Positions 50,673 to 59,160 of a stretch of DNA of 64,000 nucleotides are shown here, one piece after another (position 1 is the stretch's first letter; the number at the start of each line of letters is the position of its first letter). Source of the DNA: an uncultured Acetatifactor sp. (GTDB taxonomy: Bacteria; Bacillota; Clostridia; Lachnospirales; Lachnospiraceae). The notes beneath the pieces are model-generated. The model ran no database searches. It was not told the origin of the DNA and saw only the letters and a program-made list of their open reading frames with translations. The stretch covers positions 1 to 64,000 of the forward strand of contig CAKRUB010000006.1 of assembly GCA_934402375.1 (NCBI GenBank). The letters run 5' to 3'. The position numbers and the translations under genes are program-made.

Positions 50673-51995
50673 ATGGATAAGAACAAATTTGCACTGACAC
50701 CGCCGATGGGGTGGAACAGCTATGACTACTATGATACGACGGTGAATGAGGAGCAGATCAAGGCAAATGCCGATTTCATGGCGGCAAATATGAAGGAGTT
50801 CGGCTGGGAGTATGTGGTGATCGACATTGAATGGTTTGCGCACGGTGCGGGGAGCCAGAGAGACAAGTATCAGTATATTCCCTTCAATGAGCTGGAGATG
50901 GATGAATACGGCAGACTGCTGCCGGATCCGGAGCGCTTTCCGTCTTCCGCCAATGGGGCAGGCTTCAAGCCGTTGGCGGACTATATACATGCGCTCGGCT
51001 TAAAGCTGGGCATCCATATCATGAGGGGTATTCCCAGAGATGCTGCGCACAGACACCTTCCGGTAAAGGGAACAGCGACGACCGCTAACGAGATCGCCGA
51101 TCCGTCCTCGATTTGCAGATGGAACCCGGATATGTACGGCGTGCGGAACCTGCCGGAGGGACAGGCATATTATGATTCCATTCTTGAGCTCTATGCGCAG
51201 TGGGGTGTTGACTTCATAAAGTGTGATGATATTTGTAATACCAACATGTATCCGCATGATCCTTATTCCGCGCGGCACGAGATCGAGATGCTGGCGAAGG
51301 CGATCCAGAAGTGCGGAAGAAGTATTGTCCTCTCTCTGTCACCGGGACCCGCACTCATTGAGGAGGCATGGCATTATGAGACCTATGCCAATATGTGGCG
51401 CATCACGGACGATTTCTGGGATGACTGGAGGCTGTTGAAGGATATGTTCCACCGCTGTGAGCTCTGGCAGAAGCATGTGTCGGAAGGCTGCTTCCCGGAT
51501 TGTGACATGCTTCCGGTCGGGCAGCTCGGCAAGGGCTTTGGTGCGGAGCGCAGCTCAAACTTTACGCCGGATGAGGAGCATACCATGCTGACACTGTGGT
51601 GCCTGTTTGGCTCACCGCTCATGATCGGCGGAGAACTGACGAAAATGGACGACAGACGGATGAAGCTCCTGACGAACAGGGAAGTGCTGGCAATGCTGAC
51701 ACCAGAGTGTAAGCCGTGGCAGATCTGCCGGGATGATGGGAAGGCAATCTGGAGAGCAGCAAACGAAAAGACAGGGCAGAAATATGTCGCACTGTTTAAT
51801 CTGGGCGAAGAGGAGGCAGTGCTCTCGGTGGAATTACAGGCAGCAGGCATGGACGAGAGCAGTAAGCTGACAGAACTCTGGACCGGAGCCGCAGCAGAGG
51901 TGTCTGATGGAAAGCTGCAGCTCAGCATTCCCGCTCATGGCTGTGCTGTCTTCGGGGACGTTTCTTCTGTTACGAAGAGTGATACACTGGCCTGA
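50673..51995 (+). CDS. GH27 alpha-galactosidase
   Basis: Removes alpha-1,6-galactose from oligosaccharides such as raffinose or galactomannan fragments, in the cytoplasm (no signal peptide). The 440-residue barrel shows TPPMGWNSYD at the start, YVVIDIEW, the nucleophile Asp185 in DFIKCDD and the acid/base Asp pair 246-247 in WRITDDFWDDW. A beta-sandwich domain of about 85 residues ends the protein (YVALFNLGEEEA). Beta-L-arabinopyranosidase is a possible alternative within GH27. AGAGGAGGA precedes the start. Controlled by its own promoter next to the divergent AraC gene; no transporter is adjacent. Confidence 0.93.
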   Translation: MDKNKFALTPPMGWNSYDYYDTTVNEEQIKANADFMAANMKEFGWEYVVIDIEWFAHGAGSQRDKYQYIPFNELEMDEYGRLLPDPERFPSSANGAGFKPLADYIHALGLKLGIHIMRGIPRDAAHRHLPVKGTATTANEIADPSSICRWNPDMYGVRNLPEGQAYYDSILELYAQWGVDFIKCDDICNTNMYPHDPYSARHEIEMLAKAIQKCGRSIVLSLSPGPALIEEAWHYETYANMWRITDDFWDDWRLLKDMFHRCELWQKHVSEGCFPDCDMLPVGQLGKGFGAERSSNFTPDEEHTMLTLWCLFGSPLMIGGELTKMDDRRMKLLTNREVLAMLTPECKPWQICRDDGKAIWRAANEKTGQKYVALFNLGEEEAVLSVELQAAGMDESSKLTELWTGAAAEVSDGKLQLSIPAHGCAVFGDVSSVTKSDTLA

Positions 51996-52003
51996 TTTGA
52001 TTC

Positions 52004-52032
52004 TTGCGGAAATAGTGCACTTGTGCTAGGAT
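52004..52032 (+). promoter_or_regulatory. Promoter before lipoprotein gene
   Basis: TTGCGG (52004-52009), 17-bp spacer, TAGGAT (52027-52032), 40 bp before the start. Confidence 0.5.
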
Positions 52033-52072
52033 GTTCCCTGTATGAAAGAGTGAAAGCAGGGGAGAAATGCAG

Positions 52073-52891
52073 ATGAAGAGAATGGTTTTGACAGCGGTTA
52101 TTATGGGCTGTCTGATCGGGCTTGCCGGATGCGGCGCGGAAGCAGAGGGGGACATCGAACCGACCGGAACAGAAAATACAGAGGACATCCTGCAGAGTGA
52201 TGCAGAGGAGAACAGCGGCACAGGAGATACAAAGGATTCCACGGAGTCATTGCCGGAAGAATCGTCGGGGAAAAGTCTTAATGCGCAGCTGCAGGTGATT
52301 GCGGAGTGCAGAGACCTTTGGATGCAGGCGGCAGAGTATGCGGGCGATTTTTGCCAGTATGCGGTGACGGATCTTGACCATAACGGAAGATATGAAATTA
52401 TTGTAGCCGAGGTCACAGGCACGGGAATTTATACCTACAGCAGCTTCTATGAGGTCAATGAGAATTATGACGGGCTGAATGAGTGTGAGACGGACTTCGT
52501 GGAAGGGGATTCCCAGCCCGATATTGTTTCCGATACGCTGGAGACCTATACGGACGAACAGGGGCGCTATTTTTATGCTGTATATGATTGGATAAGGAAC
52601 GGGGCAGCGGAATATTATGAGAATGTCCGTGAACTCACTCTTTCGGACGGAAGGATCAGTACAGCGCCGATAGCCTACAGGACGACCATATACGACGAGG
52701 GAGTGCCGACCGTTACCTGTGAGGATGCCGACGGAAATGCAATCACAGAGGAAGAGTATGAAAGTGCGGCAGAGAATTACTTTGTAGGGTACAGCAAAAG
52801 TACGACGAGCATCGTCTGGCAGGAAATCAGCGAGCTTGGAGAGACTACGGAACAGATCGTTGCCCAGTTAAGCCAGTCCGCGGGGATGTAG
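52073..52891 (+). CDS. Lipoprotein of unknown function
   Basis: A 272-residue lipoprotein: signal MKRMVLTAVIMGCLIGLAGC with Cys20, then an acidic Thr/Glu/Ser linker of about 50 residues. The folded part contains AVTDLDHNGRYEIIVAEV, an Asp-rich loop like those of FG-GAP or EF-hand-like calcium repeats, and ends in a helix. Such proteins are frequent in clostridia without known role. The ATG at 52067 is in frame, but GGGGAG is spaced for 52073. Confidence 0.75.
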   Translation: MKRMVLTAVIMGCLIGLAGCGAEAEGDIEPTGTENTEDILQSDAEENSGTGDTKDSTESLPEESSGKSLNAQLQVIAECRDLWMQAAEYAGDFCQYAVTDLDHNGRYEIIVAEVTGTGIYTYSSFYEVNENYDGLNECETDFVEGDSQPDIVSDTLETYTDEQGRYFYAVYDWIRNGAAEYYENVRELTLSDGRISTAPIAYRTTIYDEGVPTVTCEDADGNAITEEEYESAAENYFVGYSKSTTSIVWQEISELGETTEQIVAQLSQSAGM

Positions 52892-52974
52892 TTTTTGCCA
52901 TAGTTGGGATTGTGGAAGGTGCTGGGCGCAGAAAAGGTGCATATGCAAAGCAGGTAAGTGTACTTGAGGAAGGC

Positions 52975-53022
52975 GGGAGAAGCAGGAAACTGTGACTTGT
53001 CACATGGTTTTATTCTTCCCGC
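52975..53022. terminator. Shared hairpin between convergent lipoprotein genes
   Basis: GGCGGGA and TCCCGCC pair around an inner GTGACTTGTCAC palindrome (52993-53004). It covers the 3' end of the minus-strand gene. T-runs are short; it is plausible rather than certain. Confidence 0.45.
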
Positions 53023-53582
53023 CATGTGTAATATACCGTTATTGTATCTTGTGTGTCGTTGCTATAAGTTATGTTACAGGTAATTTCGTTTTCTTGATTT
53101 AAATTAAGATATCCAGTTTGTATAAAATAATAATCATTCACTTCTTCTATATAAACGTTGGAAGAAATGTCTTTTACATTACTTACACCACCAGGAACAT
53201 ACAGACAAATTACATCGTCCCCTTCGTAGGAGGCACCGTTGGATAACATATACGCCGAGTCATGAGATACTGCCCATACAACTATTTTGGGTTCATTGTA
53301 ATCAGCATCAGACATCCACTCGGGCATCGTCATATACTTATTGACATCAATTTCTTCAACAAGATTTGTCTCTGATTCTGTATCTTCATTAGAACTACCG
53401 GATTCAGATGTATCGCTCTCCGCAGCCACGGTAGATTCCTCATTCTCTTCAATTTCCCTCGAAGCTTCAGCTACAGAAGAATTGGAAGTGCTTTCCATAT
53501 TTTTTTCTTTACCACAGCCAGTGGTCGATGCCAGTATAAGAGCCAAAATTGCAATCGTTTTAAAGAACAGTTTCTTTTTCAT
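53010..53582 (-). CDS. Lipoprotein of unknown function in the AT-rich segment
   Basis: A 190-residue lipoprotein. The signal peptide ends with lipobox TTGC (Cys23), followed by about 55 Ser/Glu/Thr-rich residues and a small beta-rich domain (KIVVWAVSHDSAYML; GDDVICLYVPGG; ITCNITYSNDTQDTITV). GGAGG precedes the start. Base composition is clearly more AT-rich than the neighbours at its right side (52 kb) and it begins an AT-rich stretch reaching 56 kb. No function is recognised. Confidence 0.78.
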   Translation of the reverse strand: MKKKLFFKTIAILALILASTTGCGKEKNMESTSNSSVAEASREIEENEESTVAAESDTSESGSSNEDTESETNLVEEIDVNKYMTMPEWMSDADYNEPKIVVWAVSHDSAYMLSNGASYEGDDVICLYVPGGVSNVKDISSNVYIEEVNDYYFIQTGYLNLNQENEITCNITYSNDTQDTITVYYTWREE

Positions 53583-53611
53583 ACAGTTACCTCCTGATAA
53601 TTTATGAGGCT

Positions 53612-53640
53612 ATTCTATATGATTTTCTACGCATTGTCAA
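53612..53640 (-). promoter_or_regulatory. Promoter of the minus-strand lipoprotein gene
   Basis: On the minus strand TTGACA (53640-53635), 17-bp spacer, TAGAAT (53617-53612). Confidence 0.75.
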
Positions 53641-53669
53641 TGAGCAAGCGTTTTTTTTTTGGCGGTATT

Positions 53670-54161
53670 TCAAACAGAACTTGAACAGGGAGAGGAAATA
53701 GTAGAGGGATTTTCCAGAACGAATCGAAAAACTTTAACCTTTCCATCCATTTCGGTGGATTCAATATCAAATCCGCACTTTTCCGTATAAAACTTTACAT
53801 TTTCTTCTTTGTCAACGGGGGTAATTAACGTAAATTTATCCCAGTCATTGCAATGAGACATTATAAATTTCATGGCCTGTGTTCCGATTCCCTTTCCCTG
53901 AAACTCAGGGATTACGCACAGACAGCCAATATCATATACGCCGGGTTCCTCCTCCTTGCAGGAAATACAACCAACAGGTATGCCGTCACAGGTGATAATG
54001 AATTTGGGATAATTGAGTATCGACTGCTCCATCATTTCTTTTGTTTTACCATAGGCAGGACATTGTCCATATTTCATATAATCACTGTAAAAAGAGGCAT
54101 TGTAGATGGCTATTAAGGATTCGGCATCTTCAATTTCTGCGGGTCTATATTTGATTTCCAT
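53670..54161 (-). CDS. GNAT-family N-acetyltransferase
   Basis: A 163-residue acetyl-CoA-dependent transferase. The acceptor side opens with IKYRPAEIEDAESLIAIYN; the acetyl-CoA loop is CVIPEFQGKGIGTQAMKF (R/Q-x-x-G-x-G/A form) and the last strands are VKFYTEKCGF. Substrate unknown. Upstream in-frame codons reach 54197, but GGGAG is spaced for 54161 and the sequence upstream is leader copy C. AT-rich like its neighbours. Confidence 0.87.
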   Translation of the reverse strand: MEIKYRPAEIEDAESLIAIYNASFYSDYMKYGQCPAYGKTKEMMEQSILNYPKFIITCDGIPVGCISCKEEEPGVYDIGCLCVIPEFQGKGIGTQAMKFIMSHCNDWDKFTLITPVDKEENVKFYTEKCGFDIESTEMDGKVKVFRFVLENPSTISSPCSSSV

Positions 54162-54176
54162 AGTTTTCTCCCATTT

Positions 54177-54261
54177 CTGCGCACGTTTTTTGCACATAGC
54201 GAGTTTGTGTCAAGTACGCGCAGACACAAATTTTGAAGTGATTTTTGGATTATATCACTTC
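54177..54261 (-). repeat. Three-hairpin leader element, copy C
   Basis: On the minus strand: GAAGTGAT/ATCACTTC hairpin (54261-54235; same place, different sequence from A and B), then TTTGTGTC with GACACAAACTCG (to 54200) and a TGTGCA/TGCGCA stem (54199-54177), ending 15 bases before the GNAT start. The first hairpin is replaced while pairing is kept. Confidence 0.8.
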
Positions 54262-54311
54262 CTTCCAGCGTTTACAACCATGAAATGGGGTGTAACTGCG
54301 GAAAAGAGTGG

Positions 54312-54340
54312 TTGCAAGAAAGAAACGTCTGTGTTATCAT
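54312..54340 (+). promoter_or_regulatory. Promoter of the XRE-TPR regulator
   Basis: TTGCAA (54312-54317), 17-bp spacer, TATCAT (54335-54340). Confidence 0.65.
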
Positions 54341-54419
54341 ATTATTGTGAGACGCACTTTAATGAGATAGCAAGAGATGTTTAGGTAATTCTGAATTGTA
54401 TATAAAACAGGAGGAAGTA

Positions 54420-55337
54420 ATGGAAGTATATAGGATAGGTGAAATTATTAGAGTAGAACGTAAAAGAAAGAAAATTTCTCAGGAAGAATTATGCTTTGGG
54501 CTTTGCTCAGTAACAACCCTATCACGTATTGAAAACGGAAGTCAGAAGCCATCTTTGAAAGTTGAGGAGGCATTATTAGAACGTTTGGGACATAGTACCG
54601 AAAACTTGATTATTTATGCGGATGGTCTTGAAATTAAAAAGCACCGTTTGGAAGAAAAGATAAGGCTAGGTATGATGGACTTAGAAGATACAGAGAAATT
54701 GATAGAAGAGTACCGACGGTTGATAACAGTAAGAGGCACTGAGGGGGTATTGGAAAAACAGTTTTTGATAATGTCCGTGGCAATTCAGAATTTATATCAG
54801 AGAAGGGAAAAATTGACGGAAATAAGGCAGCAGCTGAACTATGCATTGCGACTCACGGTTCCAGAGTTTGATGAAGGAATGATGTATAAGCCCATTTTAT
54901 TGACATCCACAGAAATAGAAATATTAAATAATCTAGCTCTCATTGATGCCAAGGAAGGAAATGGTGGTAGAGCGATTAGGATATTCAAGTTTTTGGTAGA
55001 TTTTTTAGAGCAAGATATGTTATGTGAAAATATAACCAGAAGACATTATAATATGTTGACTTGTAATTTGGTAAAGCAATTAGAAATTGCTAAAAAGCAT
55101 GATGAAGCAGAGAGATATAGTCAAAAAGGGATTGACTACTGTAAAAAAAATAGAAGAATGAATGGACTGCCGCAATTACTTTACTATAATGCTGTGGCTA
55201 ACTCACACCTTGGAAGATACGAGTTAGCCATAGAACGTTATGAACAGGCAATTGTTTTGTTTAAATTACTGGATAAGAAAAAAATAGCGTTGGCAGTAGA
55301 GGAAGAGTTGAACGATTTAAAATGTCAACAATCTTGA
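54420..55337 (+). CDS. XRE-TPR (RNPP/Rgg-like) peptide-responsive regulator
   Basis: A 305-residue protein with an N-terminal Cro/C1 helix-turn-helix (RKKISQEELCFGLCSVTTLSR; residues ~8-60) and a long helical C-terminus with TPR-like units (EAERYSQKGIDYCKK; YELAIERYEQAIVLFKLL). This layout (XRE domain plus ~230 residues of TPR) is that of RNPP regulators such as Rgg, PlcR and PrgX, which bind re-imported peptides. AGGAGG precedes the ATG at 54420. It is AT-rich. A short exported peptide ORF overlaps its 3' end on the other strand, and a secreted Cys-rich protein follows. That this peptide is its ligand is inference. Confidence 0.8.
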   Translation: MEVYRIGEIIRVERKRKKISQEELCFGLCSVTTLSRIENGSQKPSLKVEEALLERLGHSTENLIIYADGLEIKKHRLEEKIRLGMMDLEDTEKLIEEYRRLITVRGTEGVLEKQFLIMSVAIQNLYQRREKLTEIRQQLNYALRLTVPEFDEGMMYKPILLTSTEIEILNNLALIDAKEGNGGRAIRIFKFLVDFLEQDMLCENITRRHYNMLTCNLVKQLEIAKKHDEAERYSQKGIDYCKKNRRMNGLPQLLYYNAVANSHLGRYELAIERYEQAIVLFKLLDKKKIALAVEEELNDLKCQQS

Positions 55338-55480
55338 TAGGTATCGTCTAAATCTATTAAGCAATACTGCGTTAAATGTGATGGGGTTAAAGTCCAATTA
55401 TTAGTTTTGAGATGTTGTATAATTGGAGTATGCGTACATAGTATAATAATCACAAGTAATTTGACGGTTACTTTTTTCAT
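55325..55480 (-). CDS. Small exported peptide precursor, possible signal peptide pheromone
   Basis: A 51-residue peptide starting KKVTVKLLVIIILCTHTP after Met1: basic N-terminus and hydrophobic core of a signal sequence, then a short polar tail ending CLIDLDDTYQDC. GGAGG lies 8-9 bases before the ATG at 55480. Its last four codons overlap the 3' end of the XRE-TPR gene on the opposite strand. Size, export signal and position fit a precursor of an RNPP-type signalling peptide, whose active form would usually be the C-terminal 5-10 residues. Chance ORF is the alternative; the good ribosome site and signal sequence argue against it. Confidence 0.55.
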   Translation of the reverse strand: MKKVTVKLLVIIILCTHTPIIQHLKTNNWTLTPSHLTQYCLIDLDDTYQDC

Positions 55481-55611
55481 AAATATTGCCTCCCTACAAG
55501 TTGTCATGTGTATGTATAAGATAAGAATATAGTAAAACAGCGTTAATAAACAGAGCGTATTGCGAAAAGAAAAATTGCGTCAGACGATATGGTGGAAAAG
55601 AGTATCTCTGC

Positions 55612-55641
55612 TATACTGAAATTAATTTCATGCGCATGAAA
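55612..55641 (+). promoter_or_regulatory. Promoter and 16-bp palindrome before the Cys-rich secreted protein
   Basis: TGC-TATACT extended -10 box (TATACT 55612-55617). TTTCATGCGCATGAAA (55626-55641) is a perfect palindrome between the start of transcription and the ribosome site, a candidate operator for the neighbouring XRE-TPR regulator. The stretch 55481-55611 holds no gene. Confidence 0.55.
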
Positions 55642-55664
55642 AAAACAAAAGGAGAAAAATAAAT

Positions 55665-55994
55665 ATGATTAGATTGAAAAAAGCAATTGCCACCATGGGA
55701 TTAGTGATAGCAATGGGTATTGCGGCAGGAGGAAATGCGTCGGCGTGCACAGCAACACCAGAGTGTGGTGCGACGGGAACGACTGTTGTATGTGGAACCC
55801 AATATGGAAGTACAACTACACATACAATTAGGTATCCGAATGGGTATGTGAGAACATGTGTTGTTACAACGGTTAGTGCTCAACACAAAATTTATTGTTC
55901 TGGGTGTGGGGCACTTCTTAAGACAGAATTCAGAACCTGTGCGATAGAACATAGTGATAGTCACTGCTTTGATAGCCATAATTTGTGTAAATAA
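55665..55994 (+). CDS. Secreted nine-cysteine protein
   Basis: A 109-residue protein with a signal peptide (RLKKAIATMGLVIAMGIAAG) and a probable signal-peptidase site after NASA (residue 27). The ~82-residue mature part begins with Cys28 and has Cys at 28, 34, 43, 65, 78, 81, 92, 101 and 108, with YCSGCG and a His pair (HSDSHC), suggesting disulfide knots or a zinc-ribbon-like fold. No known bacteriocin or toxin family is recognised. AAAGGAG precedes the start. It lies in the same AT-rich unit as the XRE-TPR regulator and the peptide ORF, so it may be their output. Confidence 0.7.
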   Translation: MIRLKKAIATMGLVIAMGIAAGGNASACTATPECGATGTTVVCGTQYGSTTTHTIRYPNGYVRTCVVTTVSAQHKIYCSGCGALLKTEFRTCAIEHSDSHCFDSHNLCK

Positions 55995-56048
55995 AACGTC
56001 AAGATGCACTATTACAACCCCAGATAACGATGCACGAGGAGGCAAGGA

Positions 56049-58391
56049 ATGCGATCAACAATAAGAAAAGCCATGGCGCTGTTCGGTATGTCGGTTTTAC
56101 TGCTGGCAGGCTGCGGGAGAACGGCAGGAACAGAGACGGCGGAGGGCAGTCACACGGAAAACTCTGCGGAGCAGTCACAGCAGAGGGAAGCGGATTTGCT
56201 TTCGACAGAGTGGAAATTTTCCGGAGAGATAACGGAAGCCGGGAATATGTGGTCGGTCGCGGACTATGTGGAGGGCTTTCTGCCGAGGGCGGAGGGAAGA
56301 ACACCGGGTATCTGCCTCCGTGCATCAGACGGGGCATCCTATTTTGTGCTGTCGGAGTTTTATGCACTGCACAACGGAGAACAGAGCAGAGAATGGTTTC
56401 TGACGGAATATAATACGGACAGGATGGACGGCGGGACGCAGCCGTTTACGTTGAAGGCGACAGAGGGGACGGCTGAGCTTGCTTCCGCATTGGAAGCGAT
56501 GGAAAATCTGCGGGCAAACATTGTCGGAATGGACGTTGTTTCTGGTGTGTTCAGGTATTTTCTACAAGTGCACGATGAGGAGGGAGCAACGATTCAGTTG
56601 CTTTCAATCAGTGCCGACCGTGACGGAAATGTGTCGACTGCGGTGGATCTGCTGCCTGCGCTGACGGCAGCAGGCTTTGGCGTGCAGAAGGGAGAAATGA
56701 TCAGCGGATGCTACTGCGATGCCGAAGGCAGGGCGTATGTCAGCGCTTCCGATGGAACCGCTGTCTATATCCTTGACCGGGGAGGCACATTGCTGCACAC
56801 GATGACGACGGAAAGGCAGGAGCTGCTGAGCTATAGGGGGAAGCTGCCTGCGGGAATTCCGGTCTTTGAGTATTGGAGAATGCAGGATGGTCAAAATGTT
56901 CTGATTGCCTTTGACGGGGAGAAAACGGCTGTCTTATATAGCGGGGAAGGCTTTTTAGGGGAAGAAAAGGATTTCAGCCGGAGCGGGGAGATCTATTTTT
57001 TGAATGGAGGAAAGCTGTACTGCTGGAATGCTCCTGTCGGCAGTTGCCAGATGATATATGATAAGATGCCGGACAGCGGCTGTGATGCAATTTTGCAGAA
57101 TGCGGCAGGAGATATTTTTGCATTCTTTCAGGAGAGCAATGAACAATATGTGATCAGGCTGGTAAATAAGCCAGAGGCGGAGCCGGTGGAACTCGAGATC
57201 CTCATGACGACTTTCGATGAGTATGTGAGTGACTGCGCGGCAGCCTACACAAGAAGGCATCCGGGAGTAACAATAGAGGTGAAGTCTCCTGACGGAGTGT
57301 TTGGGGATGTGCTGCTGAATCAGTTGCTGACAGATATTTCTCAGGGGAACGGACCGGAGCTTCTTGTGCTGAGAAGAGAGCAGCTCCTTGCGCTGCAGGA
57401 TAAGGGAGCCTTGGAGGATTTGAGCGGAGTTCTGCACGACGAGACGGTTTCACAGATTTATCCGGGAGTGCTGCAGAATGGCATGGTAGGGGATGCCCTA
57501 TACGGAATTACCTGTGAAACTTCGGTTTCGACCCTGCTTGTTTCCGGAAATATCTGGAAGGAGAGAACATGGACGCTGGATGAGGTGCTGGCGCTGATGG
57601 AGGAAAGCGCTGTGTTAGAGCGTTTTGCCTGTCTGCCCTACGATACCACAGCAGCACAGATGCTGTACGAGCTGGCGCTGACGGACATGGAAAACTCGCC
57701 TTTTCTGGATACGGCAGATAAGAAATGCAGCTACGGGACACCGGAGTTTGAGGAGTTGCTTGAGCTGTGTAAACGCTACGGAAAGGAAACGGCGGGAGAC
57801 GGCAATCTCTCACTGGAGGAACAGCGGCAGGAAATGTCGGAGGGCAGGGCGCTGGCATATGTTTTCGATGGCGGGTTTCTGGAATTCGGCAGAGCTTTGG
57901 CAGCAATGGGAGAAGACTATCGTTGCGTCGGTTATCCGACACAGGGTGAAAGCGGCAGCTATTTCAATTTCTACAATGGATGCGTGGCGGTCAGCGCCGG
58001 TGCGGAGCACAGGGAGATCATAGATGATTTCCTGAATTATCTGCTGGATTATGAGACACAGCGGCGGTACTGCACAGACTGGGTGAGAAAGGATGTCTTG
58101 CAGGACAGTGTGAAGGAGCAGGTGGAGCTGTACGGAGAGAAGGCACCGATACCGATCTTTGTCATGGGTGAGAGGGAGGTAATCCCGCTGACCGGCAGGG
58201 AGGATGGAACCTCCTATCTGCCGGAGTATCTGGAGCTGATGGAACAGTGTATTCCGAGAAAAACGGAATGGAATACGGTCAGAAGTATTGTTATGGAAGA
58301 AGCAGCCGCCTTTTTTGCCGGGGATAAGAGCGCACATGAGGCCGCAGGGATCATCCAGAACAGAGTACAGCTGTATCTGGATGAACTTTAA
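56049..58391 (+). CDS. Large lipoprotein: propeller-like N-terminal half fused to a family-1 solute-binding domain
   Basis: A 780-residue lipoprotein with lipobox LAGC (Cys22). Residues ~50-375 contain repeated strand-turn motifs (FSGEITEAGNMWSVADYV; DAEGRAYVSASDGTAVYILDR, cut here at ASDGTAVYI) resembling beta-propeller blades. Residues ~380-780 look like an ABC solute-binding protein: LEILMTTFDEYVSDCAAAY, TDISQGNGPELLVL and the NFYNGCVAVSAGAEH hinge. No permease genes are adjacent, so a sensing rather than transport role is plausible. GGAGG precedes the start. Its 3' end overlaps the convergent TetR gene by four bases. Confidence 0.75.
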   Translation: MRSTIRKAMALFGMSVLLLAGCGRTAGTETAEGSHTENSAEQSQQREADLLSTEWKFSGEITEAGNMWSVADYVEGFLPRAEGRTPGICLRASDGASYFVLSEFYALHNGEQSREWFLTEYNTDRMDGGTQPFTLKATEGTAELASALEAMENLRANIVGMDVVSGVFRYFLQVHDEEGATIQLLSISADRDGNVSTAVDLLPALTAAGFGVQKGEMISGCYCDAEGRAYVSASDGTAVYILDRGGTLLHTMTTERQELLSYRGKLPAGIPVFEYWRMQDGQNVLIAFDGEKTAVLYSGEGFLGEEKDFSRSGEIYFLNGGKLYCWNAPVGSCQMIYDKMPDSGCDAILQNAAGDIFAFFQESNEQYVIRLVNKPEAEPVELEILMTTFDEYVSDCAAAYTRRHPGVTIEVKSPDGVFGDVLLNQLLTDISQGNGPELLVLRREQLLALQDKGALEDLSGVLHDETVSQIYPGVLQNGMVGDALYGITCETSVSTLLVSGNIWKERTWTLDEVLALMEESAVLERFACLPYDTTAAQMLYELALTDMENSPFLDTADKKCSYGTPEFEELLELCKRYGKETAGDGNLSLEEQRQEMSEGRALAYVFDGGFLEFGRALAAMGEDYRCVGYPTQGESGSYFNFYNGCVAVSAGAEHREIIDDFLNYLLDYETQRRYCTDWVRKDVLQDSVKEQVELYGEKAPIPIFVMGEREVIPLTGREDGTSYLPEYLELMEQCIPRKTEWNTVRSIVMEEAAAFFAGDKSAHEAAGIIQNRVQLYLDEL

Positions 58392-58960
58392 GCGCCCAGC
58401 GAGAGTACAGTCGGCAGCGAGGTATGAATCATGACGGAGAGGTAGTCAAGCAGCTCTGTCTTGTCATACTCGTCCGGCTTCTGGAACAGGTCGATCAGCA
58501 GCCCTGCGGTGGCTTCGGTGTAGAAATTGCACAGGAAATGCCGGAAGCTGTCGGAAACGCAGGTATTCAGTTTTTTTTCATTATCCCTCACGATCCGCTC
58601 AATCAGCCCGATGAAATCCTGATAGAAGAATCTTTTGAGCTCGTCGCGGCCGACGGAGTCATAAATGCAGTTCAAAAAGAAGGAGTTCTGCTCTACATAG
58701 TTAATTGCAAAATCAAAGGCATCCCTGTAGTCGACGAGCAGATCGAACTGCTTGACGACCTCAAAGGCTTCCTGTTCCAGCATCCATTTCAGCAGCCCGT
58801 AGATGTCCTCAAAATGATAGTAAAAGGTCTTTCTGTTTACATTACAATTCTGAATCAATTCACTTACCGTTATCTTTGAAAATGCTTTGTGCGTCATGAT
58901 CTTTTTCAGTGAAGTGCAAAGCATCTTTTTTGTCTGAAGAGAAGTTTCCTGATGTGTCAC
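58388..58960 (-). CDS. TetR-family regulator next to broken exporter
   Basis: A 190-residue TetR protein of the group with the DhaS/YxaF-like C-terminal domain. The DNA-binding part reads TSLKKIMTHKAFSKITVSEL then CNVNRKTFYYHFEDIYGLL. The start is a GTG at 58960: GGGAGGG lies 5-11 bases upstream of it, while upstream in-frame ATGs lack a ribosome site. A GTTCCTAT/ATAGGAAC palindrome in the divergent region is its likely operator. The layout mirrors the TetR-MMPL-heptad locus at 35 kb, but here the exporter is lost. Confidence 0.82.
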   Translation of the reverse strand: MTHQETSLQTKKMLCTSLKKIMTHKAFSKITVSELIQNCNVNRKTFYYHFEDIYGLLKWMLEQEAFEVVKQFDLLVDYRDAFDFAINYVEQNSFFLNCIYDSVGRDELKRFFYQDFIGLIERIVRDNEKKLNTCVSDSFRHFLCNFYTEATAGLLIDLFQKPDEYDKTELLDYLSVMIHTSLPTVLSLGA

Positions 58961-59113
58961 GCTGCGCCCTCCCATTCTGGATTTAGATACAATTATTATA
59001 CAACTGTCCATGAAAAAGGCAATTTATTTTCTGAAGCATTTGCCCATCAAATCAGGCGATTTGTCCGTATTTGCACACTGCTGTCGGTTTGACCGTGGAA
59101 TAGAGAAGTGACC

Positions 59114-59138
59114 GTTCCTATAATTCCGGCATAGGAAC
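59114..59138. promoter_or_regulatory. Candidate TetR operator
   Basis: GTTCCTAT (59114-59121) and ATAGGAAC (59131-59138) are perfect 8-bp inverted arms with a 9-bp spacer; a TATAAT overlaps the first arm at 59119-59124. Confidence 0.65.
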
Positions 59139-59160
59139 GATTTTCAAGAGAAAGGAAATA

